Below, piece after piece: positions 26,102 through 32,816 of a stretch of DNA of 64,000 nt (position 1 is the stretch's first letter; every line of letters begins with the position of its first letter). The notes beneath the pieces were generated by a model. That model was not told the DNA's origin. It saw nothing but the letters and a program-made list of their open reading frames with translations, and did not search any database. The position numbers and the translations under genes are program-made. Source of the stretch: Gracilimonas tropica DSM 19535 (GTDB lineage Bacteria > Bacteroidota > Rhodothermia > Balneolales > Balneolaceae); assembly GCF_000375425.1 (NCBI RefSeq), contig NZ_AQXG01000007.1, positions 62,001 through 126,000 on the forward strand, written 5' to 3'.

Positions 26102-27130
26102 ATGGCAAATTGTAATAAGCTGTTTTTAGATTTTAATAAAGATCTCAGGCCATCCAAAACGAAACGGGGCAGAATGAAAATCTCAAGAGAAAATCTGCGA
26201 GATAAGATTCGAGATCATTTTAATGAGAACCACCCTGAATATTCTCCCCATTTCTATATACAAGGGTCAGCAAATAGACTGATAAATACTCAAATTCTAT
26301 ATAAGGATAACACCTGTGATTTAGACGATGGTATTTATTTTTTCAGGGACCCAGATGTTGAAGCTAAGACATTACAAGGTTGGGTAAAGGAAGCTGTGAA
26401 AGATGCTACCGATACAGCGCCCCAACATCGACGAAAATGTATTCGAGTAATTTACCAAGACGATTATCACATTGACTTGCCAGTGTACTGTAAGAAAGAT
26501 AAAGATGATGATTCTACTCCCCCGGAATTAGCCGATAAGGATAATGGATTTTCACCTAGCGATCCGAAAGAGTTTGTGGAATGGTTTCATGATGAGAAGG
26601 ATGATGACAAACAATTGGTACGAATTGTCAAATATCTTAAGGCCTGGGGAGACAAAATCAGAAATAAAATGCCCACTGGATTAGCTCTTTCTGTTTTAAC
26701 TGCAGAATGTATTTCATGCAATGAAAGGGATGATATAGCCCTTAAGGAGACACTTGTTTCTATCAAATCAAAATTAGATCGTAGTTGGAAACTAGAGATG
26801 CCAACTGTGCCCCATGATGATTTATTTTCAGGATATGATGATGACAAGAAAGATTATATCATTGAAAAGTTAGATGCTTTTATTGATGATGCAAATAAAG
26901 CACTGGACGAACCAAATCAATTAAAAGCAAGCAATCTATGGCGTAAACATCTCGGTGACCGATTCCCGAAAGGTAAAGATGAAGACACGGATACAAAGGA
27001 AGAAGCATTAAAAAAGAAGGCAGCTATTTTATCCTCAAATGCTTTTGTAGGTAGAGATGGGAAGGTAACCGATGATTCTAAAGCTGGGAAACCAGTACCA
27101 GATACGAAGAATTATGGCGGCAAAATATGA
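26102..27130 (+). CDS. dncV: CBASS CD-NTase, DncV-like cyclic-dinucleotide synthase
   Basis: 342 residues with the nucleotidyltransferase core: FYIQGSANRLINT (GS motif at 55-56), CDLDDGIYF (D73 and D75, metal ligands) and DYHIDLPVY (D125, third carboxylate). The DLDDGIYF wording and IDLPVY resemble Vibrio DncV, so cyclic GMP-AMP is the likely product. C-terminus is Lys/Asp-rich. The E2-like gene starts inside its last codons (17-base overlap), which suggests tight translational coupling; in type II-short CBASS the synthase is controlled by its E2 partner. Confidence 0.92.
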   Translation: MANCNKLFLDFNKDLRPSKTKRGRMKISRENLRDKIRDHFNENHPEYSPHFYIQGSANRLINTQILYKDNTCDLDDGIYFFRDPDVEAKTLQGWVKEAVKDATDTAPQHRRKCIRVIYQDDYHIDLPVYCKKDKDDDSTPPELADKDNGFSPSDPKEFVEWFHDEKDDDKQLVRIVKYLKAWGDKIRNKMPTGLALSVLTAECISCNERDDIALKETLVSIKSKLDRSWKLEMPTVPHDDLFSGYDDDKKDYIIEKLDAFIDDANKALDEPNQLKASNLWRKHLGDRFPKGKDEDTDTKEEALKKKAAILSSNAFVGRDGKVTDDSKAGKPVPDTKNYGGKI

Positions 27131-27551
27131 CAAATCAAGACCTGATTATTTTGCAAGGGTCTACAGACAAAAAGTATTAATTGAACGGAGTTTTGACTGT
27201 TTTAGGTGTACTATCAAAGGTCGGGGGTTAAACTCATCCTTAGTTTGTACTGGTAAAATTCAGCCAACTGAACATAGTGAGGTTTATAAAATTCGCTTAA
27301 AATATGATGGAGCTAGTTCTCCAAAAGTTTATGTAGTTGATCCTGAATTACCGTTAGATATCAATGCCCATATGTATTCTGATAAAAGATTGTGCTTGTA
27401 TTACCCTAAAGAAAATCCATGGAAGCATACTAAAAGTATATCAGACACAATAATTCCATGGACAGCAGAATGGTTGGTGTATTATGAACTTTATCAAATA
27501 GACGGAAAGTGGCATGGTCCTTTTGTACCACATAAAGGAAGTAAATCTTAA
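27114..27551 (+). CDS. CBASS type II-short E2-like protein
   Basis: 145 residues from the ATG at 27114 (MAAKYDKSRP); the longer frame from 27072 lies inside the CD-NTase gene. The catalytic Cys is C94 in KRLCLYYP, preceded by NAHMY and followed by DTIIPWTAEWLVYYELY, the conserved signature of the bacterial E2 proteins that accompany CD-NTases. No E1 (Cap2 adenylation domain) or JAB protease (Cap3) is encoded next to it, so this is the minimal type II-short layout, in which E2 primes or stabilises the synthase. Confidence 0.85.
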   Translation: MAAKYDKSRPDYFARVYRQKVLIERSFDCFRCTIKGRGLNSSLVCTGKIQPTEHSEVYKIRLKYDGASSPKVYVVDPELPLDINAHMYSDKRLCLYYPKENPWKHTKSISDTIIPWTAEWLVYYELYQIDGKWHGPFVPHKGSKS

Positions 27552-27559
27552 AATTACTC

Positions 27560-27655
27560 AACCGTTATTTAAGTAATACTGTGAGAATACCTCTCCTACC
27601 TGCTCACTAATATCCATATTTATCAATTCCGCGTATTAAAAGTGGCGAAGTGGTC
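27560..27655 (-). pseudogene. Remnant of a second integrase gene (C-terminal tail)
   Basis: Reading leftward from about 27638 gives YAELINMDISEQVGEVF, nearly the same as the tail of the resident integrase (YADLLNMDISEQVGKVLK), then an altered end and a stop. At DNA level 27591-27640 aligns without gaps to 28611-28660 (offset exactly 1020). Nothing of the rest of the gene remains. It shows that a related integrase once ended here. Confidence 0.8.
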
Positions 27656-27657
27656 AA
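27638..27657 (-). repeat. CCACT-N3-CCACT motif, copy 6 (inverted)
   Basis: Minus strand GACCACTTCGCCACTTTTAA, units at 27649-27653 and 27641-27645, 8 bp apart. Abuts the integrase remnant and precedes the AcrVA2-like gene. Confidence 0.55.
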
Positions 27658-27699
27658 ATATTCAATAAACTCATTTATAAGTTAAACGGTAAAAACATA

Positions 27700-28575
27700 A
27701 TGGGTAAAAAAGCCAGATATAGTAAGACACTTATAGATCTTTGGAGGATATATAGAAAGGGGTATGCCAAACTTAGGTTAGATCCAGATGAGCTCTATCA
27801 GCGAATGAAAAGCGATTTATATCAACTTTATCCTCCGCATCAATTTCCAGATAAACATAGTAGTGCTATTGCTGGATTTGAAATGTGGTTTAAAGACTTC
27901 TCTCAAGAGACAACGCATTTATATTTCGTAGATAGAGATTTGAAGTACATTCTTCGAGAAATGAAATTGACTGACTTAGAAGGTATCAAGGAATATTTAC
28001 TTTCAGTTGGGGAGGAAAAAGATGTATTAATAGCTAGAATTAATACCGAAATGACTGTTGTGAGTTATGACTTTGCACTTCATATCCCTTTTGAGAAGTA
28101 TGGATATTCATTTTCAATGACTCTAACTGAAGAACTTGAATTAGTGCTTCAACTTAATGATGGCAATCAAACTGGCGCAATACCCGAGGATCGCTATTAT
28201 AGGCTTTACAAAAGCAGCGACCGAGATGAAAAGTATCTAGCATCAGTTTTCAGATTAGCTATCAATACACTAGCCTATATGCAATGCTACCCTGAGTTAA
28301 TTAAAGATGGTGTGCCAAGCAATATACCCGAAGAAAATGTCGATAGATCATTTCAAGTAGGTTTAGCTGAAAGTCTAAAGGACTCTTCTAGTGATACTGG
28401 TAGAAAAAACACACCTCATTTTCGTAAAGCTCATTTTAGAAGACTTAAATCCGATTATTTCACTAATAAGAAGGGGCAGCTTGTATTAATCCAGGAGACT
28501 ATGGTAAATGGGAAGGCTAGAACGGTTCATACAGCAAGCGATTTATCTAAATTAGAAACTGAAGAAAAAGTCTGA
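27700..28575 (+). CDS. AcrVA2-like protein of mobile elements
   Basis: 291 residues. The C-terminal third matches the layout of AcrVA2-type proteins: LAINTLAYMQCYPELIKDGVP (about 185-205) and the closing PHFRKAHFRRLKS...VNGKARTVH, comparable to the P-H-x-R-x-x-H-x-x box at the end of AcrVA2. AcrVA2 of Moraxella blocks Cas12a production; distant homologues are scattered over plasmids in many phyla, mostly without Cas12a, so the ancestral function is unknown. The N-terminal half is helical and unassigned. The gene is boxed in between two integrase tails and two facing CCACT motifs. Confidence 0.65.
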   Translation: MGKKARYSKTLIDLWRIYRKGYAKLRLDPDELYQRMKSDLYQLYPPHQFPDKHSSAIAGFEMWFKDFSQETTHLYFVDRDLKYILREMKLTDLEGIKEYLLSVGEEKDVLIARINTEMTVVSYDFALHIPFEKYGYSFSMTLTEELELVLQLNDGNQTGAIPEDRYYRLYKSSDRDEKYLASVFRLAINTLAYMQCYPELIKDGVPSNIPEENVDRSFQVGLAESLKDSSSDTGRKNTPHFRKAHFRRLKSDYFTNKKGQLVLIQETMVNGKARTVHTASDLSKLETEEKV

Positions 28576-28578
28576 AAT

Positions 28579-28598
28579 TACGCCACTGCACCACTGAT
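28579..28598 (+). repeat. CCACT-N3-CCACT motif, copy 7
   Basis: CGCCACTGCACCACTGAT; units at 28583 and 28591. Ends at the base before the integrase stop codon. Confidence 0.55.
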
Positions 28599-29714
28599 CT
28601 ACTTCAGCACCTTACCCACCTGCTCCGAAATATCCATATTCAGCAAATCCGCATACCGCTGAGTGGTCTTCACATCTGAGTGCCGTAGCCAGCGCTGCAC
28701 GGTATAAATAGGAACACCGGCACGTAGCAACTCAATACAGCATGTATGCCTAAGGCTGTGAATATTCAGATGAGTTTTCTTTGGCAGAGCTTTCTTTAAA
28801 TACCGATTGAATAACCGGTTTGTGTGTCTTCTACAGGAGTGACCAAATAGGCGATCATCTTCTGAGCTACATTCAGCAAGTTTGCTTCGGGCAATCCCCT
28901 TCAAGGGCTCCACGCTTTCAATAGGTAGTACCTGCTTCTTTTTACTCTTAGTGACGAAGTGAGCATTCCCGATAGTTATTTCCCAGGTCTCCGTGTTAAT
29001 ATCCTCGGCACGCAAATTAAGCGTTTCAGATAGCCGCATTCCAGACAGTCGCTGCCAATGAATGAAATCAACCAGCCATAGCGCGTTCTTTTTTTCTGAC
29101 TGAAAACCTTTTTGCAGATCTTTGGCCACTTTGCCACTGATATAGCTTGTCAGTGTTTCTATGTCTTCTTTGGTGAAGTAATTGATGGATTCTTCCTGTT
29201 CTGCTCCATCATTGTTTACATGTAGTTTCTTTGAGCTAAGCTTTGCGAGGTTATTTTCATCTAACCAGATCAGGAAGGTCTTCAGCTTCTTCTTATGAGA
29301 TCGCTTGGTCTCATACTTGATATCACTCCTATTTAGAAACTTGTTGAAGTGTTTCACAGTAACTCCACCAACTGGGTGATCATTACCCATCCGGCGCACA
29401 AAGTCCTCTAGTACATACTTTGCATTCTGAGCCGTCTTAGGCCGCCAGTCTTTCTTTGATTTCACTTTGATGTACTGATCCAGTGCTTCCTTGATCGTGG
29501 AATCCTTGCTTAGCTCTTCACCCTCAATGGCTACAGTGTCATCCAGCCAGGGATCGAAAGCGCCGGTAGCAAACTCATCCTCTAATTTGCGCTTAAGCTT
29601 TAAGGCTGTTTGTTTGGTTCTGGTTTTTAGTGGAACACGTTTCTGCTTCGGTCTTCTTTTGCTGTTGTAGAATTGAACATAATAGAGTCCATGTTGCTTG
29701 ATAAGTGATGCCAT
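28599..29714 (-). CDS. int: Tyrosine recombinase (integrase) of the element
   Basis: 371 residues from the ATG at 29714 (MASLIKQHGLYYVQF); the frame from 29747 would translate through the arm palindrome and is less likely. N-terminal AP2-like/arm-binding part (YNSKRRPKQKR), core-binding SAM-like domain (about 75-165) and catalytic domain with SGMRLSETL (Arg), HSLRHT (His-x-x-Arg), WLRHS (His) and the nucleophile Tyr in TTQRYADL. It reads away from the tRNA; its start is 104 bases from tRNA-Pro, the usual position next to the attachment site. Expected to catalyse integration into the tRNA-Pro gene. Confidence 0.93.
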   Translation of the reverse strand: MASLIKQHGLYYVQFYNSKRRPKQKRVPLKTRTKQTALKLKRKLEDEFATGAFDPWLDDTVAIEGEELSKDSTIKEALDQYIKVKSKKDWRPKTAQNAKYVLEDFVRRMGNDHPVGGVTVKHFNKFLNRSDIKYETKRSHKKKLKTFLIWLDENNLAKLSSKKLHVNNDGAEQEESINYFTKEDIETLTSYISGKVAKDLQKGFQSEKKNALWLVDFIHWQRLSGMRLSETLNLRAEDINTETWEITIGNAHFVTKSKKKQVLPIESVEPLKGIARSKLAECSSEDDRLFGHSCRRHTNRLFNRYLKKALPKKTHLNIHSLRHTCCIELLRAGVPIYTVQRWLRHSDVKTTQRYADLLNMDISEQVGKVLK

Positions 29715-29717
29715 CTC

Positions 29718-29745
29718 GATAGTAATATGATAGTAGTCTACTATC
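29718..29745 (+). repeat. Right arm motif with perfect palindrome, upstream of int
   Basis: GATAGTAATATGATAGTAGT then CTACTATC. It contains GATAGTAG-T-CTACTATC, a perfect 8-bp inverted repeat, immediately before the int start. Matches 4147-4174 in the same orientation. Likely integrase arm site and/or int operator. Confidence 0.6.
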
Positions 29746-29774
29746 AAAGTGCTCGGAGAAAAGAAAAATTAAGA

Positions 29775-29803
29775 TTGAACACCGTTTTCAAAGCCCGTAT
29801 CTT
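29775..29803 (+). promoter_or_regulatory. Element-supplied tRNA-Pro promoter
   Basis: TTGAAC (29775-29780), 17 bp, TATCTT (29798-29803). The flanking sequence matches the host copy at 3981-4020 except in the leader, where CAAAGCTCAC is replaced by AGTTTTCAAT. Now drives the reconstituted tRNA. Confidence 0.75.
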
Positions 29804-29813
29804 AGTTTTCAAT

Positions 29814-29863
29814 TGATCGGGACGTGGCTCAGTCAGGTAGAGCACTCGGCTGGGGGTCGAGGG
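29814..29863 (+). repeat. attR: 50-bp direct repeat, 5' part of intact tRNA-Pro
   Basis: Right copy of the attachment repeat, identical to 4031-4080. Confidence 0.93.
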
Positions 29864-29891
29864 GTCGCTGGTTCAAATCCAGTCGTCCCGA
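29818..29891 (+). tRNA. tRNA-Pro (anticodon GGG)
   Basis: 74 nt cloverleaf: acceptor CGGGACG/CGTCCCG with discriminator A, D-stem GCTC/GAGC, anticodon stem CTCGG/TCGAG with loop CTGGGGG (anticodon GGG), variable GGGTC, T-arm GCTGG-TTCAAAT-CCAGT. CCA is not encoded. Reads codons CCC and CCT. It is a hybrid: 5' part and promoter from the element, 3' part from the host chromosome. Confidence 0.96.
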
Positions 29892-29901
29892 CAAAGTTTA
29901 A

Positions 29902-29928
29902 GGGACGTCATATTTTGACGTCCCTTTT
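29902..29928 (+). terminator. tRNA-Pro intrinsic terminator
   Basis: GGGACGTCA, TATTT loop, TGACGTCCC, then a T-run. Perfect 9-bp stem ten bases after the tRNA. Confidence 0.95.
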
Positions 29929-29995
29929 TATTTTTAGCATTTTGTGATGGGAACATTTACAGGCTACAACGGTACCATTTGTAAAGCGAGACGCC

Positions 29996-30493
29996 ATGTA
30001 TATCATAGACAATAAAAAACAGATCCAGCGCATCAATGAAATGGTGACGCTGCGCAAAAACATGGAAACGTTTGAGGTCTATTACCATGATCCTTCAACC
30101 GGAGAATTATGGAAAAGTTTTTTCCCGCGTGGCTACAAAAGTCATGAGGGACCCAAGCTACTCCGAGTAGACCCACTTCCCAAAAAATTAGAATTACAGT
30201 TGGAAATGTGTCTCAACAGCCCGGATGATTCGGATGCTATCGGCTTGGGAATTGAATGCTCGGTCAAGCCACAGCAATGGAAAGATATCCTGGAAGTTCT
30301 CAATAAAAACCGAAAGCAATATCTTCGTGGCAATCTTAACACGTTCATCAAACATTTAGGGGTTTTAACGCCCAAGGAATCCCTTCATGAAATTGAGACC
30401 GACCCTAACGAAGTTGGCCTTTCAGACGAAGATCTGCATCAGCTTACCAAGAAAGCAAAGCGTATAAAACTGAAACGCTTCTTCCGTATTTAA
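29996..30493 (+). CDS. Hypothetical protein, 165 aa
   Basis: Not recognised. A soluble protein with a short beta-rich N-terminal half (METFEVYYHDPSTGELWKSF) and a helical, Lys-rich C-terminus (KKAKRIKLKRFFRI). Balanced base composition similar to the chromosome, so it belongs to the host side of attR. Alternative internal starts exist (ATG at codon 16); the first is kept without strong support. Confidence 0.7.
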   Translation: MYIIDNKKQIQRINEMVTLRKNMETFEVYYHDPSTGELWKSFFPRGYKSHEGPKLLRVDPLPKKLELQLEMCLNSPDDSDAIGLGIECSVKPQQWKDILEVLNKNRKQYLRGNLNTFIKHLGVLTPKESLHEIETDPNEVGLSDEDLHQLTKKAKRIKLKRFFRI

Positions 30494-30708
30494 TATACTT
30501 TTCCACCGATAACTTGCCCTTCTTTTACCTAAAGGATCATAAATATTAAAATCCTTTAATTTCTAATCATTGTAAAAAACACCTTTGATTGGATTATGTA
30601 TAACTTTTTTGATTGAGTAGTAGGAATTATAGCGTTATTCAAAACATTAAAATTTTTTAATGTTAGAAGATTTTAATAATTTGGTCTCGGTTAATCAAAC
30701 AGAGAACC

Positions 30709-31119
30709 ATGAGAGCAATAAAATTCATATCCATTCTTGCTTTGGGACTTTTTCTCAGCAATACCTCCTACGCACAGGTCACCGCGGTAATGCAGGCTAA
30801 GGTCAAGGTTATTAGCGGCTCGGCGTTAACGGCTCCAAGTCAGTCTCAGATTGCATTAAATTCTTCTACTTCTGAATTCAATGCCCTGAATTTTTCATTA
30901 ACTGCAGCTCCTTATACCGATGTCGAGATCTCCGTAGACCAAAACACTGCTTTGGAAAACGAGTTTGGGGAAGTGATTGACTTAAAAGATGTATTGGTGA
31001 AAAGAGATGAGGAAAATAACGGGAGTTACAGTATTTCGGTGCAGGGGAAAGTAGAAAACGGGCAGACCCTCAAAGGTAAATATCAAGGCACATTCACTGC
31101 GGTTGTAGAGTATTTGTAA
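30709..31119 (+). CDS. Secreted DUF4402-like protein, 136 aa
   Basis: Signal peptide MRAIKFISILALGLFLSNTSYAQ with cleavage after YAQ. The mature part is all beta and ends KGKYQGTFTAVVEYL, the closing pattern of DUF4402-type surface or pilin-like domains. Stand-alone gene; converges with the methyltransferase gene with 3 bases between stop codons. Role at the cell surface is inferred; the DUF4402 match is by eye. Confidence 0.65.
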   Translation: MRAIKFISILALGLFLSNTSYAQVTAVMQAKVKVISGSALTAPSQSQIALNSSTSEFNALNFSLTAAPYTDVEISVDQNTALENEFGEVIDLKDVLVKRDEENNGSYSISVQGKVENGQTLKGKYQGTFTAVVEYL

Positions 31120-31122
31120 CGT

Positions 31123-31740
31123 TTATTTTCGAGCCCTGAAAAGGAAAAACTTCCACCAGCCGAACCACCATTCTTTCCTTTCTACGACGTTAAATCCCGC
31201 ATTCCTAAGCATCACTTCAACATCTGCCGCCGATTTTGTTTTGATGAATTCGGAAGTAAAGAGATCGATGATATAATTGATGAGTTTAAATGGCCCGGAA
31301 TGGTTCCAATCCAAAATGAGCAATTCTGCCCCGGGTTTCAGCACGCGAGAGAACTCTTTTACTGCTTCTTGCTGGCTTTTATAATTATGAAAAGCATTCA
31401 AGGAAATAACGTGATCAAAAGCCTCATTTGGAAACTCAAGTGCGGCTACATCCTGGTGTGTAAATTCAAACCGTGAATCTTCGGAAAACCGTTCTATTGC
31501 AAACTCCATCATCCCTTCTGAAAGATCATTCAAGATCATTTTCCGAAAGGAAACCCCATGTTCCACCATATATTGCTGAAACAATCCGGTGCCTGCGCTA
31601 ACATCTAAAACGACCTCATCGCCTTGCAAATCCAGGTTTTTCAGGGCCGTTGCGTGCGTATGTTGCAGATATCGTTTCCAGGTGCGCTCATAGTCGGCCG
31701 CTTGTTGAGAATAGCTTTCCTTTGTGGCTTTATCTGACAC
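31123..31740 (-). CDS. Class I SAM-dependent methyltransferase
   Basis: 205 residues. Motif I VVLDVSAGTGLFQQY near residue 42 and motif II-III LNDLSEGMMEFA, HQDVAALEFPNEAFDHVIS give a Methyltransf_11-type fold (UbiE-like). Substrate unknown; C-terminus hydrophobic/aromatic (WWFGWWKFFLF), perhaps membrane associated. Third gene of the SCO1-PCuAC series, 3 bases after PCuAC. Confidence 0.85.
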   Translation of the reverse strand: MSDKATKESYSQQAADYERTWKRYLQHTHATALKNLDLQGDEVVLDVSAGTGLFQQYMVEHGVSFRKMILNDLSEGMMEFAIERFSEDSRFEFTHQDVAALEFPNEAFDHVISLNAFHNYKSQQEAVKEFSRVLKPGAELLILDWNHSGPFKLINYIIDLFTSEFIKTKSAADVEVMLRNAGFNVVERKEWWFGWWKFFLFRARK

Positions 31741-31743
31741 GCT

Positions 31744-32187
31744 TTAGGGCTGAACCGGGAGTTTTTTCTGAACTTTTCCTGCCCGGGCCCATACCATTTC
31801 GAGCTGCACCGAATCGCCCTCTGCCAAGGATTTTTCTACATTTATCAGCATAACATGTAATCCACCCTGCTCAAACGTGACCACTTCCCCCGCTTCAACA
31901 ACTACCGTTTTCCGCTCGCGCATACCCATCATGCCGTCATCTGTTTTATAAGTTTCATGAACCTGAACCAAGTCAGAAACATTCGAGGTAATGGAAAGCA
32001 GGGTATCGGGGTTCATCAATTCATTTTCGTATAAAAAATACGCCGCAGATGTCCCACTCTGCTCCACAGGCCGAACACGTTCTATGAATTCATTCTCCTG
32101 AACAGAAGCTTGATCTTTGTCAGTGCATGTTGAAAAAATCAACATTCCTAAGATCACCAATAAAAATAAGCTTGGTTTTATATTCAT
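31744..32187 (-). CDS. PCuAC copper chaperone (lipoprotein)
   Basis: 147 residues. Lipobox near residue 20 (MLIFSTCTDKD). The copper site H...M...H-x-M is visible: VHETYKTDDGMMGM and GGLHVMLI. PCuAC proteins deliver copper(I) to the CuA centre of cytochrome c oxidase together with SCO proteins; the SCO1 gene lies just upstream with a 4-base overlap. Exported to the outer face of the membrane. Confidence 0.9.
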   Translation of the reverse strand: MNIKPSLFLLVILGMLIFSTCTDKDQASVQENEFIERVRPVEQSGTSAAYFLYENELMNPDTLLSITSNVSDLVQVHETYKTDDGMMGMRERKTVVVEAGEVVTFEQGGLHVMLINVEKSLAEGDSVQLEMVWARAGKVQKKLPVQP

Positions 32188-32759
32188 CGGACTTTATTTA
32201 GATCTTCAACTACCAACGAAGGAATCATTGGCAAGCTTCCGCCGTATTCAAAAATCACTTCGGCTTGTTTATTGAGTACCATGATCTTGTCAGAATGATT
32301 AATAAAATACAGTGCACGCCCGTCCGAGGTGGTATCCCGCATAGAAACCTGACTTCTTACACGTGCGCTATCCATCAATGCAAAAACCTGGGTTGAATCT
32401 CCGGTCAAAAACGTAAAGTTCTCATCCACTTTAAAGGGTTTTCCATATTGCTTGAGCCGGGGGGGGGTATCACGCACGGGATCAAAAGTTGCGGCAACGA
32501 ACTGAACATCTTCCGGGTAATTCAATTCCTTTTGAATTTTGACGAGGTTTTGCGTGATCAATGAACAGATATCCGGGCAGTTGGTATAGATAAAACCCAT
32601 CACTATATAGTCTCCTTCAAAATCATCAGGAAAAATAACTTCCGTGCTATCCTGATCCAGCAACCGGAAGGAAGCATCTCCCATGTCTTCAATGACTTCA
32701 GGGTTATTTCCGCAGGAGATCATCAACAAAGGAAGAAAAAGCGTTATCATGTATTTCAT
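32184..32759 (-). CDS. SCO1/SenC family copper-binding lipoprotein
   Basis: 191 residues from the ATG at 32759 (MKYMITLFLPLLMISCG, lipobox MISC); the longer frame from 32804 adds a stretch unlike a signal peptide. Thioredoxin fold with the metal motif YTNCPDIC (CxxxC) and the distal His in YFINHSDKI. Functions in CuA assembly of cytochrome oxidase. Overlaps the PCuAC start by 4 bases (translational coupling). Confidence 0.9.
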   Translation of the reverse strand: MKYMITLFLPLLMISCGNNPEVIEDMGDASFRLLDQDSTEVIFPDDFEGDYIVMGFIYTNCPDICSLITQNLVKIQKELNYPEDVQFVAATFDPVRDTPPRLKQYGKPFKVDENFTFLTGDSTQVFALMDSARVRSQVSMRDTTSDGRALYFINHSDKIMVLNKQAEVIFEYGGSLPMIPSLVVEDLNKVR

Positions 32760-32816
32760 AACTAAAATATATGGATTTTGAAGACAGTTTTTTTGGATTA
32801 ACACGTACCCAAAAGA

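Larger units (their letters stand above)
4031..29863. mobile_element. Integrated genetic element of about 25.8 kb in tRNA-Pro(GGG), with defence cargo
   Basis: Bounded by the 50-bp tRNA-Pro repeat and matching inner arm motifs (4147-4174 and 29718-29745). A tyrosine recombinase sits next to the right end and a P4/D5-like primase-helicase next to the left end. The interior is AT-richer than the flanks and carries recombination genes plus several defence systems (SIR2-like, Shango, CBASS). No structural phage genes, relaxase or conjugation genes are visible, so a phage-satellite-like or mobilizable integrative element is inferred. Confidence 0.9.

Noticed and set aside
27700..28575. Calling this gene a proven anti-CRISPR
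   Set aside because: Only the C-terminal pattern resembles AcrVA2, and homologues exist far outside Cas12a hosts.
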